64,000 nucleotides of DNA from Azospirillum oleiclasticum (GTDB lineage Bacteria > Pseudomonadota > Alphaproteobacteria > Azospirillales > Azospirillaceae): assembly GCF_013423485.1 (NCBI RefSeq), contig NZ_JABFFR010000005.1, forward strand, positions 124,001 to 188,000, in the 5' to 3' direction. How positions within the stretch are numbered: the stretch's first letter is position 1; every line of letters begins with the position of its first letter. This document shows positions 18,795 through 27,480 of this stretch, one piece after another. The notes under the pieces are model-generated. The model saw only the letters and a list, made by a program, of their open reading frames with translations, was not told the origin of the DNA and did not search any database. The position numbers were made by a program, and so were the translations under genes.

Positions 18795-18845
18795 GGTGAC
18801 ACCGGGCCGGCGCCGCACCCGGGCCGGCGCCGGCCCGGTGTCACC
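18795..18845 (+). promoter_or_regulatory. 20-bp perfect inverted repeat between imelysin and multicopper oxidase genes
   Basis: Arms 18795-18814 and 18826-18845 are perfectly complementary over 20 bp (begin GGTGACACC, end GGTGTCACC) with an 11-nt loop. No T run follows. In the mRNA it would form a very stable stem, likely partly terminating transcription or protecting the upstream message, giving more imelysin than downstream products. Confidence 0.7.
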
Positions 18846-18881
18846 CACCCGCCACCGCAGCAAGGGTCGCGAACGATCACG

Positions 18882-20336
18882 ATGGCATCGCTCCCGAATC
18901 GCCGCAGCATCCTGGCCGGTGGTGCCGCGTCGCTGGCCGGCGGGGTGCTGGCGGCCGGCGCCGGCTGGGCCGTGGCCGCCCCCGCCTTCCCGCCGCCCGG
19001 TCCGCTCGCGACCGGCACCGTCGGGGTGACGCTGGTGGCGAAGCAGCGCGAGGCGCGCATCCTGCCGGAGCCGGCGGGCCCGTCGCCGGTCATCACCTAT
19101 TCCGACGATTTCCCCGGCCCGGTCATCCGCATGAAGCGCGGGCAGCGGCTGCGCGCCACGCTGGTCAACGGGCTGGACGAGCACACCTCCATCCACTGGC
19201 ACGGCATCCGCCTGCCCAACGCGCAGGACGGCGTGCCCTGGCTGACGCAGAAGCCGGTGCAGCCGGGGGAGAGCTTCACCTATGATTTCGTGCCGCCGGA
19301 CAGCGGCTCCTTCTTCTTCCATTCCCATTGCGACACGGTGAAGCTGCTGGGCCGCGGGCTGGCCGGGCTGCTGATCGTGGAGGACACCAACGGCCCCGTC
19401 TTCGACGCCGACCTGCCGCTGATGGTCAAGGACTGGCAGTTGGAGGCGGACGGCCGCTTCGGCACGCTGACCAGCGACCGCGGCGCGGCGCGCGCCGGGA
19501 CCTTCGGCAACGTCGCCACGGTGAACGGCCGCATCGACCCGGTGATCGAGGTGCCGGCCAACGGCGACGTGCGGCTGCGCCTGTACAATGTCGACAGCAC
19601 CCGCGTCGTCGATCTGCGGCTGGACGGGGCGGAGGCCTTCATCCTGGCGGTGGACGGGCTTCCCCTGGCCCCGCGCCCGCTCGACGGCTGGGTGATGGGA
19701 CCGGCCATGCGCATCGACGTGGTGTTCCGGGCCCCCGCCGAACCCGGCCGCGACATCCGGCTGGTCAACGCCTACGCCGCCGAGCCGCGGCCGCTGGCGA
19801 CGCTGCGCACGGCCGGCGCGCCGCGCCCCAACGGCCGCTTCACGCCGCGGCCGCTGCCCGCCCACGACATACCGCAGCCGGATCTGAAGCGGGCCGAGAC
19901 GCACCGCTTCGACTTCTCGTCCACCGCGGTGGCGCAGTCCTTCGCGCCGGCGGTGCTGGCCGGGCTGCCCTACGCCGACTCGCTCTGCCTGTCGGAAAAG
20001 ACCTTCTGGGCCATCGACCAGAAGAGTTGGCCGCAGGACGGGCACGAGCGGCTGCCGCCGCCGCTGGTGACTCTGACCCGCGGCAAGAGCTATGTGTTCG
20101 AGCTGGTGAACCTGACACCGCACCTGCACCCCATCCACATCCACGGCTACGCCTTCCTGGTGCTGGGATCGGACAAGCGCGACCTGCCGCGCCACCACGC
20201 CGACACCGTGCTGCTGGAGCCGAAGGAGCGCATGCGCGTCGCCATCAAGGCCGACAACCCCGGCGACTGGATGTTCCACTGCCACATCATCGAGCATCAG
20301 GAGACGGGGATGATGGGCTATCTCCGCGTCGCATGA
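18882..20336 (+). CDS. Multicopper oxidase, Tat-exported
   Basis: The 484-residue protein has a twin-arginine leader (PNRRSILAGG near residue 6) and three cupredoxin domains with all four copper-site motifs: HWHG (105-108), HSHC (147-150), HPIHIHGY near residue 420 and HCHIIEHQETGMM (from 466), so type 1, 2 and 3 copper ligands are intact. It would oxidise ferrous iron, copper or phenols in the periplasm. Its place inside the imelysin iron cluster suggests ferroxidase activity feeding an iron-uptake route, by analogy with ferroxidase-dependent uptake. The stop overlaps the next start (ATGA). Confidence 0.93.
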   Translation: MASLPNRRSILAGGAASLAGGVLAAGAGWAVAAPAFPPPGPLATGTVGVTLVAKQREARILPEPAGPSPVITYSDDFPGPVIRMKRGQRLRATLVNGLDEHTSIHWHGIRLPNAQDGVPWLTQKPVQPGESFTYDFVPPDSGSFFFHSHCDTVKLLGRGLAGLLIVEDTNGPVFDADLPLMVKDWQLEADGRFGTLTSDRGAARAGTFGNVATVNGRIDPVIEVPANGDVRLRLYNVDSTRVVDLRLDGAEAFILAVDGLPLAPRPLDGWVMGPAMRIDVVFRAPAEPGRDIRLVNAYAAEPRPLATLRTAGAPRPNGRFTPRPLPAHDIPQPDLKRAETHRFDFSSTAVAQSFAPAVLAGLPYADSLCLSEKTFWAIDQKSWPQDGHERLPPPLVTLTRGKSYVFELVNLTPHLHPIHIHGYAFLVLGSDKRDLPRHHADTVLLEPKERMRVAIKADNPGDWMFHCHIIEHQETGMMGYLRVA

Positions 20337-21574
20337 CGGCCCGTCTGCTCCTTCTCCTGCTGCTGTTGCTGGCCCCCGCGGCGGCGCTGGCCGACCGCGG
20401 GCTGGATCTGGAGATCGGCAAGGCGCTGTTCGAGCGGCTGTGGGTGGAGGCGCCGGCCTCGACCCGCGCCGCCGACGGGCTGGGGCCGCTCTACAACGCA
20501 CGCTCCTGCGCCGCCTGCCACCCCGCGGCCGGACGCGGGCGCCCGCCCGCCGGTGACGACCCGGAGGATCAGGGGATCGGTTTCGCCATCCGGCTCGGCA
20601 ACGATCCCGTCTATGGCCGGCAGGTGCAGATCCACGGCGTCACCGGGCACACCGCGGAGGGGCGCGTCGCCGCGACGTGGCAGGACGAGAAGGTGGCCTT
20701 CCCCGACGGCCATGTGGTGGTGCTGCGCCGCCCGACCTTCACGGTGACCGGCCTGGGCTTCGGCCCGATCACCGCCGCCGTCTCGGCGCGGGTCGCCCCG
20801 CCGGTGCGCGGGATGGGGGCGCTGGAGGCGATCCCGGAGGCCGCCATCCTGGCGCTGGCCGACCCCGAGGATCGCGACGGCGACGGCGTCTCCGGCCGGG
20901 CGGCGCGGGTGCCGGCACCGGGCGGCGGCATGGCGCTCGGACGCTTCGGGCGCAAGGCCAGCCACGCCACGCTGGAAAGCCAGGACTCCGACGCCTTCTT
21001 CCTGGACATCGGCATGTCCACGCCGCTCCACCGCGATCCCTGGGGCGACTGCACCCCGACCCAGACCGCCTGCCGCGCGGCGCCGCACGGCGACCAGCCG
21101 CAGTTCGGCGGGCTGGAGATTCCGGGCGAGGTGCTGGCGCTGGTCGATGGCTATCTGCGCGCCCTGCCGCCGCCCGGCGACCGCAAGCCGGAGGGGGAGG
21201 GTGCGGCCCTCTTCACCGCCACCGGCTGCGCCGCCTGCCACACCCCGCGTTTCGACACGGGCCAGTTCGACACAGGCGGCGGCCCGGTGCACCCCTATTC
21301 CGACCTGCTGCTGCACGACATGGGCCCGGATCTGGCCGATGGGCTGGACGAGCCGGGCGGCACCGGGGCGGAATGGCGCACCGCGCCCTTGTGGGGCCTG
21401 AACCGGCTGGCCGCCGACGAGGGGCGCCTGGCCCTGCTGCACGACGGCCGCGCCCGCGGCGTGGAGGAGGCGATCCTCTGGCACGGCGGCGAGGCGGCCC
21501 GCGCCCGCGAGCGGTACCGCGGCCTGTCCCGCGCCGACCGCGACCGCCTGCTGCGCTTCCTGCGCTCGCTGTGA
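20333..21574 (+). CDS. Diheme c-type oxidoreductase (DUF1111 family)
   Basis: The 413-residue protein has a leucine-rich signal peptide, a first heme motif CAACH at 58-62 and a second CAACH in the C-terminal half (TATGCAACHTPRF). The region IGMSTPLHRDPWGDC and the C-terminal LWHGGEAARARERY follow the DUF1111 'thiol oxidoreductase-like' family, related to diheme peroxidases. In many proteobacteria it is encoded between two imelysin genes and a DUF1513 gene in Fur-controlled loci, as here. It probably transfers electrons during periplasmic iron handling; the reaction is not established. ATG overlaps the multicopper oxidase stop. Confidence 0.88.
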   Translation: MTARLLLLLLLLLAPAAALADRGLDLEIGKALFERLWVEAPASTRAADGLGPLYNARSCAACHPAAGRGRPPAGDDPEDQGIGFAIRLGNDPVYGRQVQIHGVTGHTAEGRVAATWQDEKVAFPDGHVVVLRRPTFTVTGLGFGPITAAVSARVAPPVRGMGALEAIPEAAILALADPEDRDGDGVSGRAARVPAPGGGMALGRFGRKASHATLESQDSDAFFLDIGMSTPLHRDPWGDCTPTQTACRAAPHGDQPQFGGLEIPGEVLALVDGYLRALPPPGDRKPEGEGAALFTATGCAACHTPRFDTGQFDTGGGPVHPYSDLLLHDMGPDLADGLDEPGGTGAEWRTAPLWGLNRLAADEGRLALLHDGRARGVEEAILWHGGEAARARERYRGLSRADRDRLLRFLRSL

Positions 21575-21640
21575 TTGCTGCGGCAAGCCCTCTCCCCGCC
21601 GGGGTAGGGTTGTGAAACGCTCCGACACCCGAGACCGACC

Positions 21641-22753
21641 ATGAACCGACGAACCCTGCTCACCCACGGCCTCGCCTTCGGCGTCGGCGCCGCCGTGCTG
21701 GCGTCCCTGCCCCTGCCGGCGCTGGCGCGCACGGCCGACGGCGACCGGGCCTTTCTGTCCGCGCTGCTGTCGAGCCACATCACGCCACGAATCGGCACGC
21801 TGGCCGCCACCACCGCCGGGCTGCACACGGCGCTCGACCGGTTCTGCGCGGCCCCCGACGCCGCCGGGCTGACCGCGGCGCGCGCGGCCTTCGCCGCCGC
21901 CATGGACGGCTGGGCCGGCGCCCAGCACCTGCGCCCCGGCCCGCTGCTGCTGGAGACGCGCACCGACCGTTTCGCCTTCTGGCCGGAGCGGCGGAACATC
22001 GTCGCCCGCCAGCTCGGCCAGATCCTCAACGCCCGTGATCCCAAGCTGCTGGAGCCGGGTGCGATCGCCAAGCAGAGTGCGGCGGTGCAGGGGATGACCG
22101 CGCTGGAGCGGCTGCTGCACGACGACGGCGTCACCGCCGCCTCCTTCACCGGCGGCGAGGCCGGGGCCTTCCGCTGCACGCTGGCGGTGGCCGTGGCCCG
22201 CAACGCCGCCGCCATCGCCACGGAGGTGCGCGACGGCTGGGCCGGGCTGGCGCCGAAGTTGACGGCGGGGGAGGCGACGCCGGTCGGCGCCAACCCGACG
22301 GAGGCGGTGAACAACCTCTACGCCTCGGTCGTCACCATGACGCAGATCGTGGTCGATCAGAAGCTGCTGATCCCGCTGGGCGCCTCGGCGGCGGAGGCCA
22401 AGCCGGGGCTGGCGGAGGCGGTGCGCGCCGGCCGGTCGCTGGCGATGATCGCCGGCAATCTCCAGGCCATCCGCGCCATCATGCTGGGCGAGGCCGGCGG
22501 GCCGGGCTTCGCCGCGCTGGCCCCGGACAACGCCGCCGGCAACGCGGCGCGCGCCGACGCCGCCAAGGCCTTCGACGCCGCACTGGCCGCGGTGAAGGCC
22601 ATCGACCGGCCGCTCGACCGCGCGATCGCCGAGACGCGGCCGAAGGTGGAGGTCGCCTTCAAGGCGGCCAAGGCCGCGCAGACGGTGGTGAATTTCACCC
22701 TTCCCCCCCTCATCGACGTGACGTTGGGATTCAATGAACTCGATGGCGATTGA
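21641..22753 (+). CDS. Second imelysin family protein
   Basis: The 370-residue precursor begins MNRRTLLTHGLAFG, a Tat-like leader cleaved near LPALA, followed by an imelysin-like all-helical domain. The site equivalent to GxHxxE reads GMTALERLL, so the histidine is missing, as seems usual for the second imelysin of such loci. It follows the diheme gene by 66 bp, a gap that holds a degenerate copy (21588-21609) of the CCCTCTCCCC palindrome. Together with the first imelysin it probably binds and passes iron; the loss of His suggests a different metal role. Confidence 0.85.
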   Translation: MNRRTLLTHGLAFGVGAAVLASLPLPALARTADGDRAFLSALLSSHITPRIGTLAATTAGLHTALDRFCAAPDAAGLTAARAAFAAAMDGWAGAQHLRPGPLLLETRTDRFAFWPERRNIVARQLGQILNARDPKLLEPGAIAKQSAAVQGMTALERLLHDDGVTAASFTGGEAGAFRCTLAVAVARNAAAIATEVRDGWAGLAPKLTAGEATPVGANPTEAVNNLYASVVTMTQIVVDQKLLIPLGASAAEAKPGLAEAVRAGRSLAMIAGNLQAIRAIMLGEAGGPGFAALAPDNAAGNAARADAAKAFDAALAAVKAIDRPLDRAIAETRPKVEVAFKAAKAAQTVVNFTLPPLIDVTLGFNELDGD

Positions 22754-23879
22754 CCCGATGGCGACGGATCTCATCCGGTTGACGCGGCGCGGGCTGCTGG
22801 CGGGTGCCGGCGGCGGACTCGCCCTCACGCTCCTGAACCCGGCGCCGCTGCGCGCCGGCGGCCAGGGTCCGCTGTACCTCAGCGCCTACGCCACCGCCGG
22901 GCAGCCGGCGGGCTACGGCGTGGCGGGGCTGCGGCCCGACGGCACGCTCGCCTTCACGCGGGAACTGCCGGGCCGCGCGCACGCGGTGGTGCCGCGGCCG
23001 GGTGCCGCGCAGGCGGTGGTGTTCGCGCGCCGCCCCGGCCGCTGGCTGGCGCCGCTGAATCTGGCGACCGGCGCGCTGGGCGCGGTGGTGGCGGTGCCGG
23101 ACGGGTTCCGCTTCACCGGCCATGGCGCCTTCGACCGTGACGGCCGCATTCTCTACGTGGCCGAGGACGATGTGGAGGCGGAGGCCGGCTCCATCGGGAT
23201 CTACGACCCGCGCGACGGCTACCGCCGCACCGGCGCCCTCCCGGCGCACGGGCTGGGGCCGCACGAGTTGCTGGCGCTGGAGGGCGGGCGGGTGCTGGTG
23301 GTCGCCAACGGCGGCGTCATCACCCACCCCGACACCGGGCGGGCCAAGCTGAACGTCGATGAGATGGACGCGTCGATCACCTATGTGGAGGCCGCCACCG
23401 GCGCGCTGCTGGAGAAGGTCCGGCTGCCGGAGGATTTCTCCAACCTCGGCATCCGCCACATCGCGGCGATGGCCGACGGCGCCGTCGCCTTCGGCGCCCA
23501 GGACGAGCGGCCGACCGGCGACGTGCAGCCGCTGGTCGGGCTGCATCGGCGGGGATCGCAACCGCTGCTGTTCGACGCGCCGGAGGGCGTGTGGGCGCGC
23601 TTCGACGGCTACATCGGCAGCGTCGCCAGCGACGGCCGGGTGGTCGCCGCCAGCTCGCCGCGTGGCGGGGTGGTCGGCTTCTGGGACGGGCGCGACGGCC
23701 GCTGGCTGGGCCTTGCCGAACTGCCCGACGGCTGCGGCATCGCCCCGGCCGAGGGCGGTTTCGAGGCCACCAACGGGCTGGGCGCGGTGGGCACCTTCAC
23801 CGTCGCCGGCACCCCCGCCGACCCGCCCCACGCCACCCCCGGCTACCGCTGGGACAACCATTTGACGCCGGTGGGGTAG
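22734..23879 (+). CDS. DUF1513 family propeller-like periplasmic protein
   Basis: The product (up to 381 residues) has a Tat-like leader (LTRRGLLAGAGGG) and a DUF1513 domain made of repeated short strands, with ARRPGRWLAPLNLATGALG, LGPHELLALEGGRVLVVANGG and FSNLGIRHIAAMADG. DUF1513 genes regularly close imelysin/DUF1111 iron clusters. Possible ATGs are at 22734, 22743 and 22758, all near or inside the end of the second imelysin gene, so coupling is likely; the exact start is uncertain because no strong ribosome site is visible. Function is unknown beyond the iron-locus association. Confidence 0.82.
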   Translation: MNSMAIDPMATDLIRLTRRGLLAGAGGGLALTLLNPAPLRAGGQGPLYLSAYATAGQPAGYGVAGLRPDGTLAFTRELPGRAHAVVPRPGAAQAVVFARRPGRWLAPLNLATGALGAVVAVPDGFRFTGHGAFDRDGRILYVAEDDVEAEAGSIGIYDPRDGYRRTGALPAHGLGPHELLALEGGRVLVVANGGVITHPDTGRAKLNVDEMDASITYVEAATGALLEKVRLPEDFSNLGIRHIAAMADGAVAFGAQDERPTGDVQPLVGLHRRGSQPLLFDAPEGVWARFDGYIGSVASDGRVVAASSPRGGVVGFWDGRDGRWLGLAELPDGCGIAPAEGGFEATNGLGAVGTFTVAGTPADPPHATPGYRWDNHLTPVG

Positions 23880-23927
23880 GGCAGGGCGCCGACGGCCCCC
23901 TTGACGAATTGTTCCGCCCCGCGCATT

Positions 23928-23941
23928 TTGGATCGATCCAA
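23928..23941. promoter_or_regulatory. LacI-type operator upstream of the lacI-like gene
   Basis: TTGGATCGATCCAA is a perfect 14-bp palindrome 64 bp before the LacI-family ATG. The identical 14-mer, also preceded by TT, occurs at 29489-29502 before the ABC transporter operon. The CG centre is typical for LacI-family operators. Confidence 0.7.
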
Positions 23942-24004
23942 CAATCGCGCTGGCAATTACGCGGGACGATCCCGCAACGCGTGGAGCGGTCGGGAGGGCC
24001 GGGC

Positions 24005-25069
24005 ATGGGGGAGGGGGCCGGGGACTGCGGGCGGGGGCGGGTGACGTTGCAGGACGTCGCGGCGCACGCCGGCGTGTCGCGCTCCACCGTGTCGCTGGTG
24101 CTGCGCGAAAGCCCGCTGGTCGCGGCGGAGACGCGGGAGCGGGTCACGCGCTCGATGGCCGCGCTCGGCTATGTCTACAACCGCGGTGCGGCGACGATGC
24201 GCGGCGGGCGCACCCGCACCATCGGGCTGCTGGTGTGCGAGATCACCAACCCCTTCTTCGCCGAGCTGACGGCGGGGGTCGATCAGGTGATGGACGCGGC
24301 GGGCTGCGCCACCTTCCTGGCCAACACCGGCGAGTCCGCGGACAAGCAGGACCGCGTTCTCCAGCGCATGCGCGAGCATGGGGTGGACGGCGTGATCCTC
24401 TGCCCCGCAGCCGGCACCCCGGCTTCGCTGGTCGGGCGGATGCGCGACTGGGGGCTGCCCTGCGTGCAGGCGTTGCGCCACCTGTCGGCGCGCGACGGCG
24501 ACTATGCCGGCTCCGACTACCGGCTGGGCATGGAGCTGGTGACCGAGCATCTGGTGCGGCTGGGGCACGAGCGCATCGCGCTGGTCGGCGGCACGCTGAA
24601 CCACTCCGCCTGGGCCGACCGCCGCGCCGGATTCGCCGCCGCGCTGAAGCGGCACGGGCTGCGGGCCGACATCGTGCTGCGCATCCCGCTGACCCGCCGC
24701 GCCGGGATGGAGGCGGCGGCGGCGCTGCTGGCGCGGTCCGAACGGCCGACCGCGGCCATCGCCTTCAACGACATCGTGGCGATCGGGCTGATGCTGGGGC
24801 TGTCCGACCGCGGGGTGCAGCCGGGGCGCGACTTCGCCGTCGCCGGCTTCGACGACGTGCCGGAGGCGGCCATGGCCCGTCCGGCGCTGACCACGGTCGC
24901 CACCCAGCCCTTCCAGATCGGCGGCGAGGCGGCCTCCCTCCTGCTCCGCCGCATCGCCGATCCCCACGGCGCGCCGGAACGGGTTATCGTGCCGACCCGG
25001 CTGATCATCCGGGAGTCCTGCGGCGCCGTGCCACGACGCGAGCGTGGCCGTGCGCCCCGATCCGCGTGA
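24005..25069 (+). CDS. LacI family transcriptional regulator
   Basis: The 354-residue protein starts at 24005 and has a LacI helix-turn-helix (VTLQDVAAHAGVSRSTVSLV, with the ARG-x-x-LGYVYNR hinge-type ending) and a sugar-binding-protein-like effector domain (RTIGLLVCEITNPFFAEL, RLGHERIALVGG, AIAFNDIVAIGLM, FAVAGFDDVPEAAMARP). It probably represses its own gene and the transporter operon at 29.6 kb through the shared TTGGATCGATCCAA operator. The effector is probably a sugar or sugar-acid-like compound. The next gene, a hydratase, begins 27 bp later and is likely co-transcribed. Confidence 0.9.
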   Translation: MGEGAGDCGRGRVTLQDVAAHAGVSRSTVSLVLRESPLVAAETRERVTRSMAALGYVYNRGAATMRGGRTRTIGLLVCEITNPFFAELTAGVDQVMDAAGCATFLANTGESADKQDRVLQRMREHGVDGVILCPAAGTPASLVGRMRDWGLPCVQALRHLSARDGDYAGSDYRLGMELVTEHLVRLGHERIALVGGTLNHSAWADRRAGFAAALKRHGLRADIVLRIPLTRRAGMEAAAALLARSERPTAAIAFNDIVAIGLMLGLSDRGVQPGRDFAVAGFDDVPEAAMARPALTTVATQPFQIGGEAASLLLRRIADPHGAPERVIVPTRLIIRESCGAVPRRERGRAPRSA

Positions 25070-25096
25070 ACCGGTTTTTTTGCGAAAGGAACCTTC

Positions 25097-25870
25097 GTGA
25101 CCACCACCGACAGCCTCGCCCCGCACCTCGTCCCCGCCGTGGAGTGCCTGCTGGCCGCCCGCCGCGGCGGCAAGCGCCCCGACGCCCTGCCCGAGGGCGC
25201 GCGGCCCGCGGACTGGGCGGAGGTCTACGCCATCCTCGACACGGTGCAGCGCAAGCTCGGCCCCGTCGCCGCCTGGAAGGTCGGGGCGCCGTCGCCCGAC
25301 GCCGAGCCGGCGCGCTCCGCCATCACCGCCGCCACGCTGCACGAGGGGCCGGCCCGGCTGCCCGCATCCGCCTTCAACGTGATCGGCATGGAGGCGGAGC
25401 TGGCCTACCGCTTCGCCACGCCGCTGCCGCCGCGCGACGAGCCCTACACGGAGGAGGAGGTGGCCGCCGCCATCGCCTCGATCCACCCGGCCATCGAGAT
25501 CATCGACACCCGCTACGCCGCCTGGGGCGTGGTGGACAAGCTGAGTGCCGCCGCCGACCAGATGAGCCACGGCGCCCTGATCGTCGGCCCGGCGCTCACC
25601 GACTGGCGCCGCGTCCGCCCGCTGGAGCAGCCGGTCAGCCTGCGCATCGACGGCCGCGAGCCGTTCGAGACGGTCGGCGGCAACTCCGCCGGCGACCCCA
25701 TGCGCATGCTGGTGTGGATGGCCAACACCGGCGCCCGTGCCTTCGGCGGGCTCCAGGCCGGCACCATCGTCACCACCGGCTCCACCAGCGGCACCATCTT
25801 CACCGAACCCGGCCGCCGCACCGTGGCGAGCTTCCCCGGCGTCGGCGAGGTGGAGGTGGTGGTGGCGTGA
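25097..25870 (+). CDS. 2-keto-4-pentenoate hydratase (FAH superfamily)
   Basis: The 257-residue protein resembles MhpD/2-oxopent-4-enoate hydratase: AAWKVGAPSPDAE near residue 60, the metal-binding E pair in IGMEAELAYRF, and HPAIEIIDTRYAAWGVVDKL. Such enzymes add water to 2-hydroxypenta-2,4-dienoate-type products of aromatic meta-cleavage; related members act as decarboxylases or on sugar acids. The start is GTG at 25097 after GCGAAAGGA. It follows the LacI gene and may work on the compound brought in by the LacI-controlled transporter, though that link is inferred. Confidence 0.82.
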   Translation: MTTTDSLAPHLVPAVECLLAARRGGKRPDALPEGARPADWAEVYAILDTVQRKLGPVAAWKVGAPSPDAEPARSAITAATLHEGPARLPASAFNVIGMEAELAYRFATPLPPRDEPYTEEEVAAAIASIHPAIEIIDTRYAAWGVVDKLSAAADQMSHGALIVGPALTDWRRVRPLEQPVSLRIDGREPFETVGGNSAGDPMRMLVWMANTGARAFGGLQAGTIVTTGSTSGTIFTEPGRRTVASFPGVGEVEVVVA

Positions 25871-25986
25871 ACACGCGACCGTAGGCAAGGCTCGCAGCGC
25901 CCGCACCCCGCGGTTCAGGAAGCGATTGACCGCGCCTGGATTGCCGATGGTAGCCTTCCCTGTCCTGACGGATGGGGGCGGGTTCC

Positions 25987-26592
25987 ATGGGGTACGGGAT
26001 GCGCGCGTCGGTGGTTCTGGCCCTCGCCGGGCTCCTGCTACCGGCGGCGGCCGGCGTGGCGACCGCGGCCGACCGGCAGCGCGTCGACATCCATGTCGTC
26101 GCCAACCACGCCAAGGCCAGCGGGCAGCCGTGGGACGGGCCGGGCGCGGTCATCATCGGGCCGTTCCTGCCCGATGCCGGCGGCCCGCCGGACATGGTGG
26201 CCTGCGTGTTCGGCGCCCGCGGCCTGGAACGCTGCCTGACCCACCCGCGCGACCCCAACCGCTCCGCCTGCCACGACTCGGCCGACTGCGACTGGAACGA
26301 CGTCGATGTGCCGACGTCCGTCTTCGGCATCGCGGTGATCGACCTGGACATGTCGCAGCACGACTTCGTCGATGCGGTCGTCCTGGTGGAGCGGGCGGAG
26401 CTGAAGCGCAGCCCGGAGGCCGACCGGATCGAGGCGGCGATGCGCGACTTCATCGCCGTCCGCGCGCCGGCCGTCACCCCCGGCGAGCAGGCACGGCGCG
26501 ACCGCCCCTTCCAGCGGATCACCCTGTCGGTGTGCGAGAGCGCGCCCTGCGACCTTCGGCAGTCGCGGATCCTCGTGGAGCGGACGGACTGA
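25987..26592 (+). CDS. Secreted protein of unknown function, cysteine-containing
   Basis: The 201-residue precursor has a clear signal peptide (VVLALAGLLLPAAAGVATAA). The mature part has five or six cysteines, including the close pair in RSACHDSADCDWNDVD, and a strand segment FGIAVIDLDMSQHDFVDAVVLVE that looks C2-like by eye. I do not recognise a family with confidence. I prefer the ATG at 25987 (after GGGGGCGGG); an ATG at 25972 is also possible. The stop shares a base with the next start (TGATG), so the two secreted proteins are made together and may act as a pair. Confidence 0.65.
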   Translation: MGYGMRASVVLALAGLLLPAAAGVATAADRQRVDIHVVANHAKASGQPWDGPGAVIIGPFLPDAGGPPDMVACVFGARGLERCLTHPRDPNRSACHDSADCDWNDVDVPTSVFGIAVIDLDMSQHDFVDAVVLVERAELKRSPEADRIEAAMRDFIAVRAPAVTPGEQARRDRPFQRITLSVCESAPCDLRQSRILVERTD

Positions 26593-27452
26593 TGGGCGCG
26601 GCCCTGGTCCGCGGCATCGGGCGGCCCGCCGCCGCCGCGCTGGCCGCATTGCTGCTGGTCACGGCGCTGGCAGCACCGCCGGCCTCCGCGGAGCGGCGGG
26701 CGCGGGAGCCGGCGCGCGAGACCGGCAAGGAGGACAGCCGCGGGGCCCGCGAGAGCGGCCGCAGCGGCAGCGATCCGCTGGAGCAACGCCAGCGGGAGCG
26801 CGAGGGCGTCGAGGGTTCGCGGACCACGGACGGCCCGCTCGGCCAGCGTCAGCGCGAGTCGGAGGCGATGCGGCGCGACGGCATCAGCCCGTCGCGCCGC
26901 ACCGAAATCCACCAGCAGGCCGACCGCGCCATCGCCAACGGCGAGTGCTTCAACCGGAACGGGATGTCCGCGGAACGGCGGCAGCGGCTGGACGCCTGGC
27001 AGGCCGGCGGGCCGGAGGGGCGGGAGGCCTCGCGGCTCGGCCGGCAGCTGGGGGAAATGCGGGGCGAGGAGGTCGTCCGCCACATGGAGAGGGAGGTCGC
27101 CAGCGGCCGGGTGCGCGAGGGAGCCGAGCGGCAGATCCCCGCCGCCACCGAGGGCGGGCAGCGGATGCGCGTGTGGGAATATCCCGACGGCACCGTCATC
27201 CGCTACAAGCCCAAGGGCGACAGCTACCGCCGCGGCCCCACCCACAGCGTCGAGGTCAAGATCGACCGCAACGTCCGCGACGGCGACGCCAGGGACCAGG
27301 GCATCGCCTTCAAGGTGGACGGCAAGGGCCGCGCCGTGCCGCGCGGCCCCGCCGACATCCGCATCCCCGACCGCCTGACCGGCAACGAGATCACCGAATA
27401 CCAGAACCGCATCATGGACGCCGGCCACATGGGCACGCCGCGCGGCGGGTGA
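26592..27452 (+). CDS. Secreted charged protein with a conserved-looking C-terminal domain
   Basis: The 286-residue precursor has a signal peptide (AAAALAALLLVTALAAPPASA), then a low-complexity Arg/Glu-rich linker (to about residue 105) with two copies of PLxQRQRExE, then a folded domain. The C-terminal 90 residues, with RVWEYPDGTVIRYKPKGDSY and THSVEVKID, look like the toxin tips of some polymorphic toxins, but this is an impression only. Coupled (TGATG) to the secreted protein upstream, which could be its partner or its periplasmic antagonist. Codon use is like the neighbours. No secretion-system marker is nearby. Confidence 0.6.
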   Translation: MGAALVRGIGRPAAAALAALLLVTALAAPPASAERRAREPARETGKEDSRGARESGRSGSDPLEQRQREREGVEGSRTTDGPLGQRQRESEAMRRDGISPSRRTEIHQQADRAIANGECFNRNGMSAERRQRLDAWQAGGPEGREASRLGRQLGEMRGEEVVRHMEREVASGRVREGAERQIPAATEGGQRMRVWEYPDGTVIRYKPKGDSYRRGPTHSVEVKIDRNVRDGDARDQGIAFKVDGKGRAVPRGPADIRIPDRLTGNEITEYQNRIMDAGHMGTPRGG

Positions 27453-27480
27453 CGGCCGCCACCCGGCGCGGCACCCGGGA

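Noticed and set aside
20318..22828. 836-codon minus-strand open frame across the iron operon
   Set aside because: Spans three genes of the other strand, with low-complexity Arg/Gly/Val/His composition and no domain; a reading-frame shadow.
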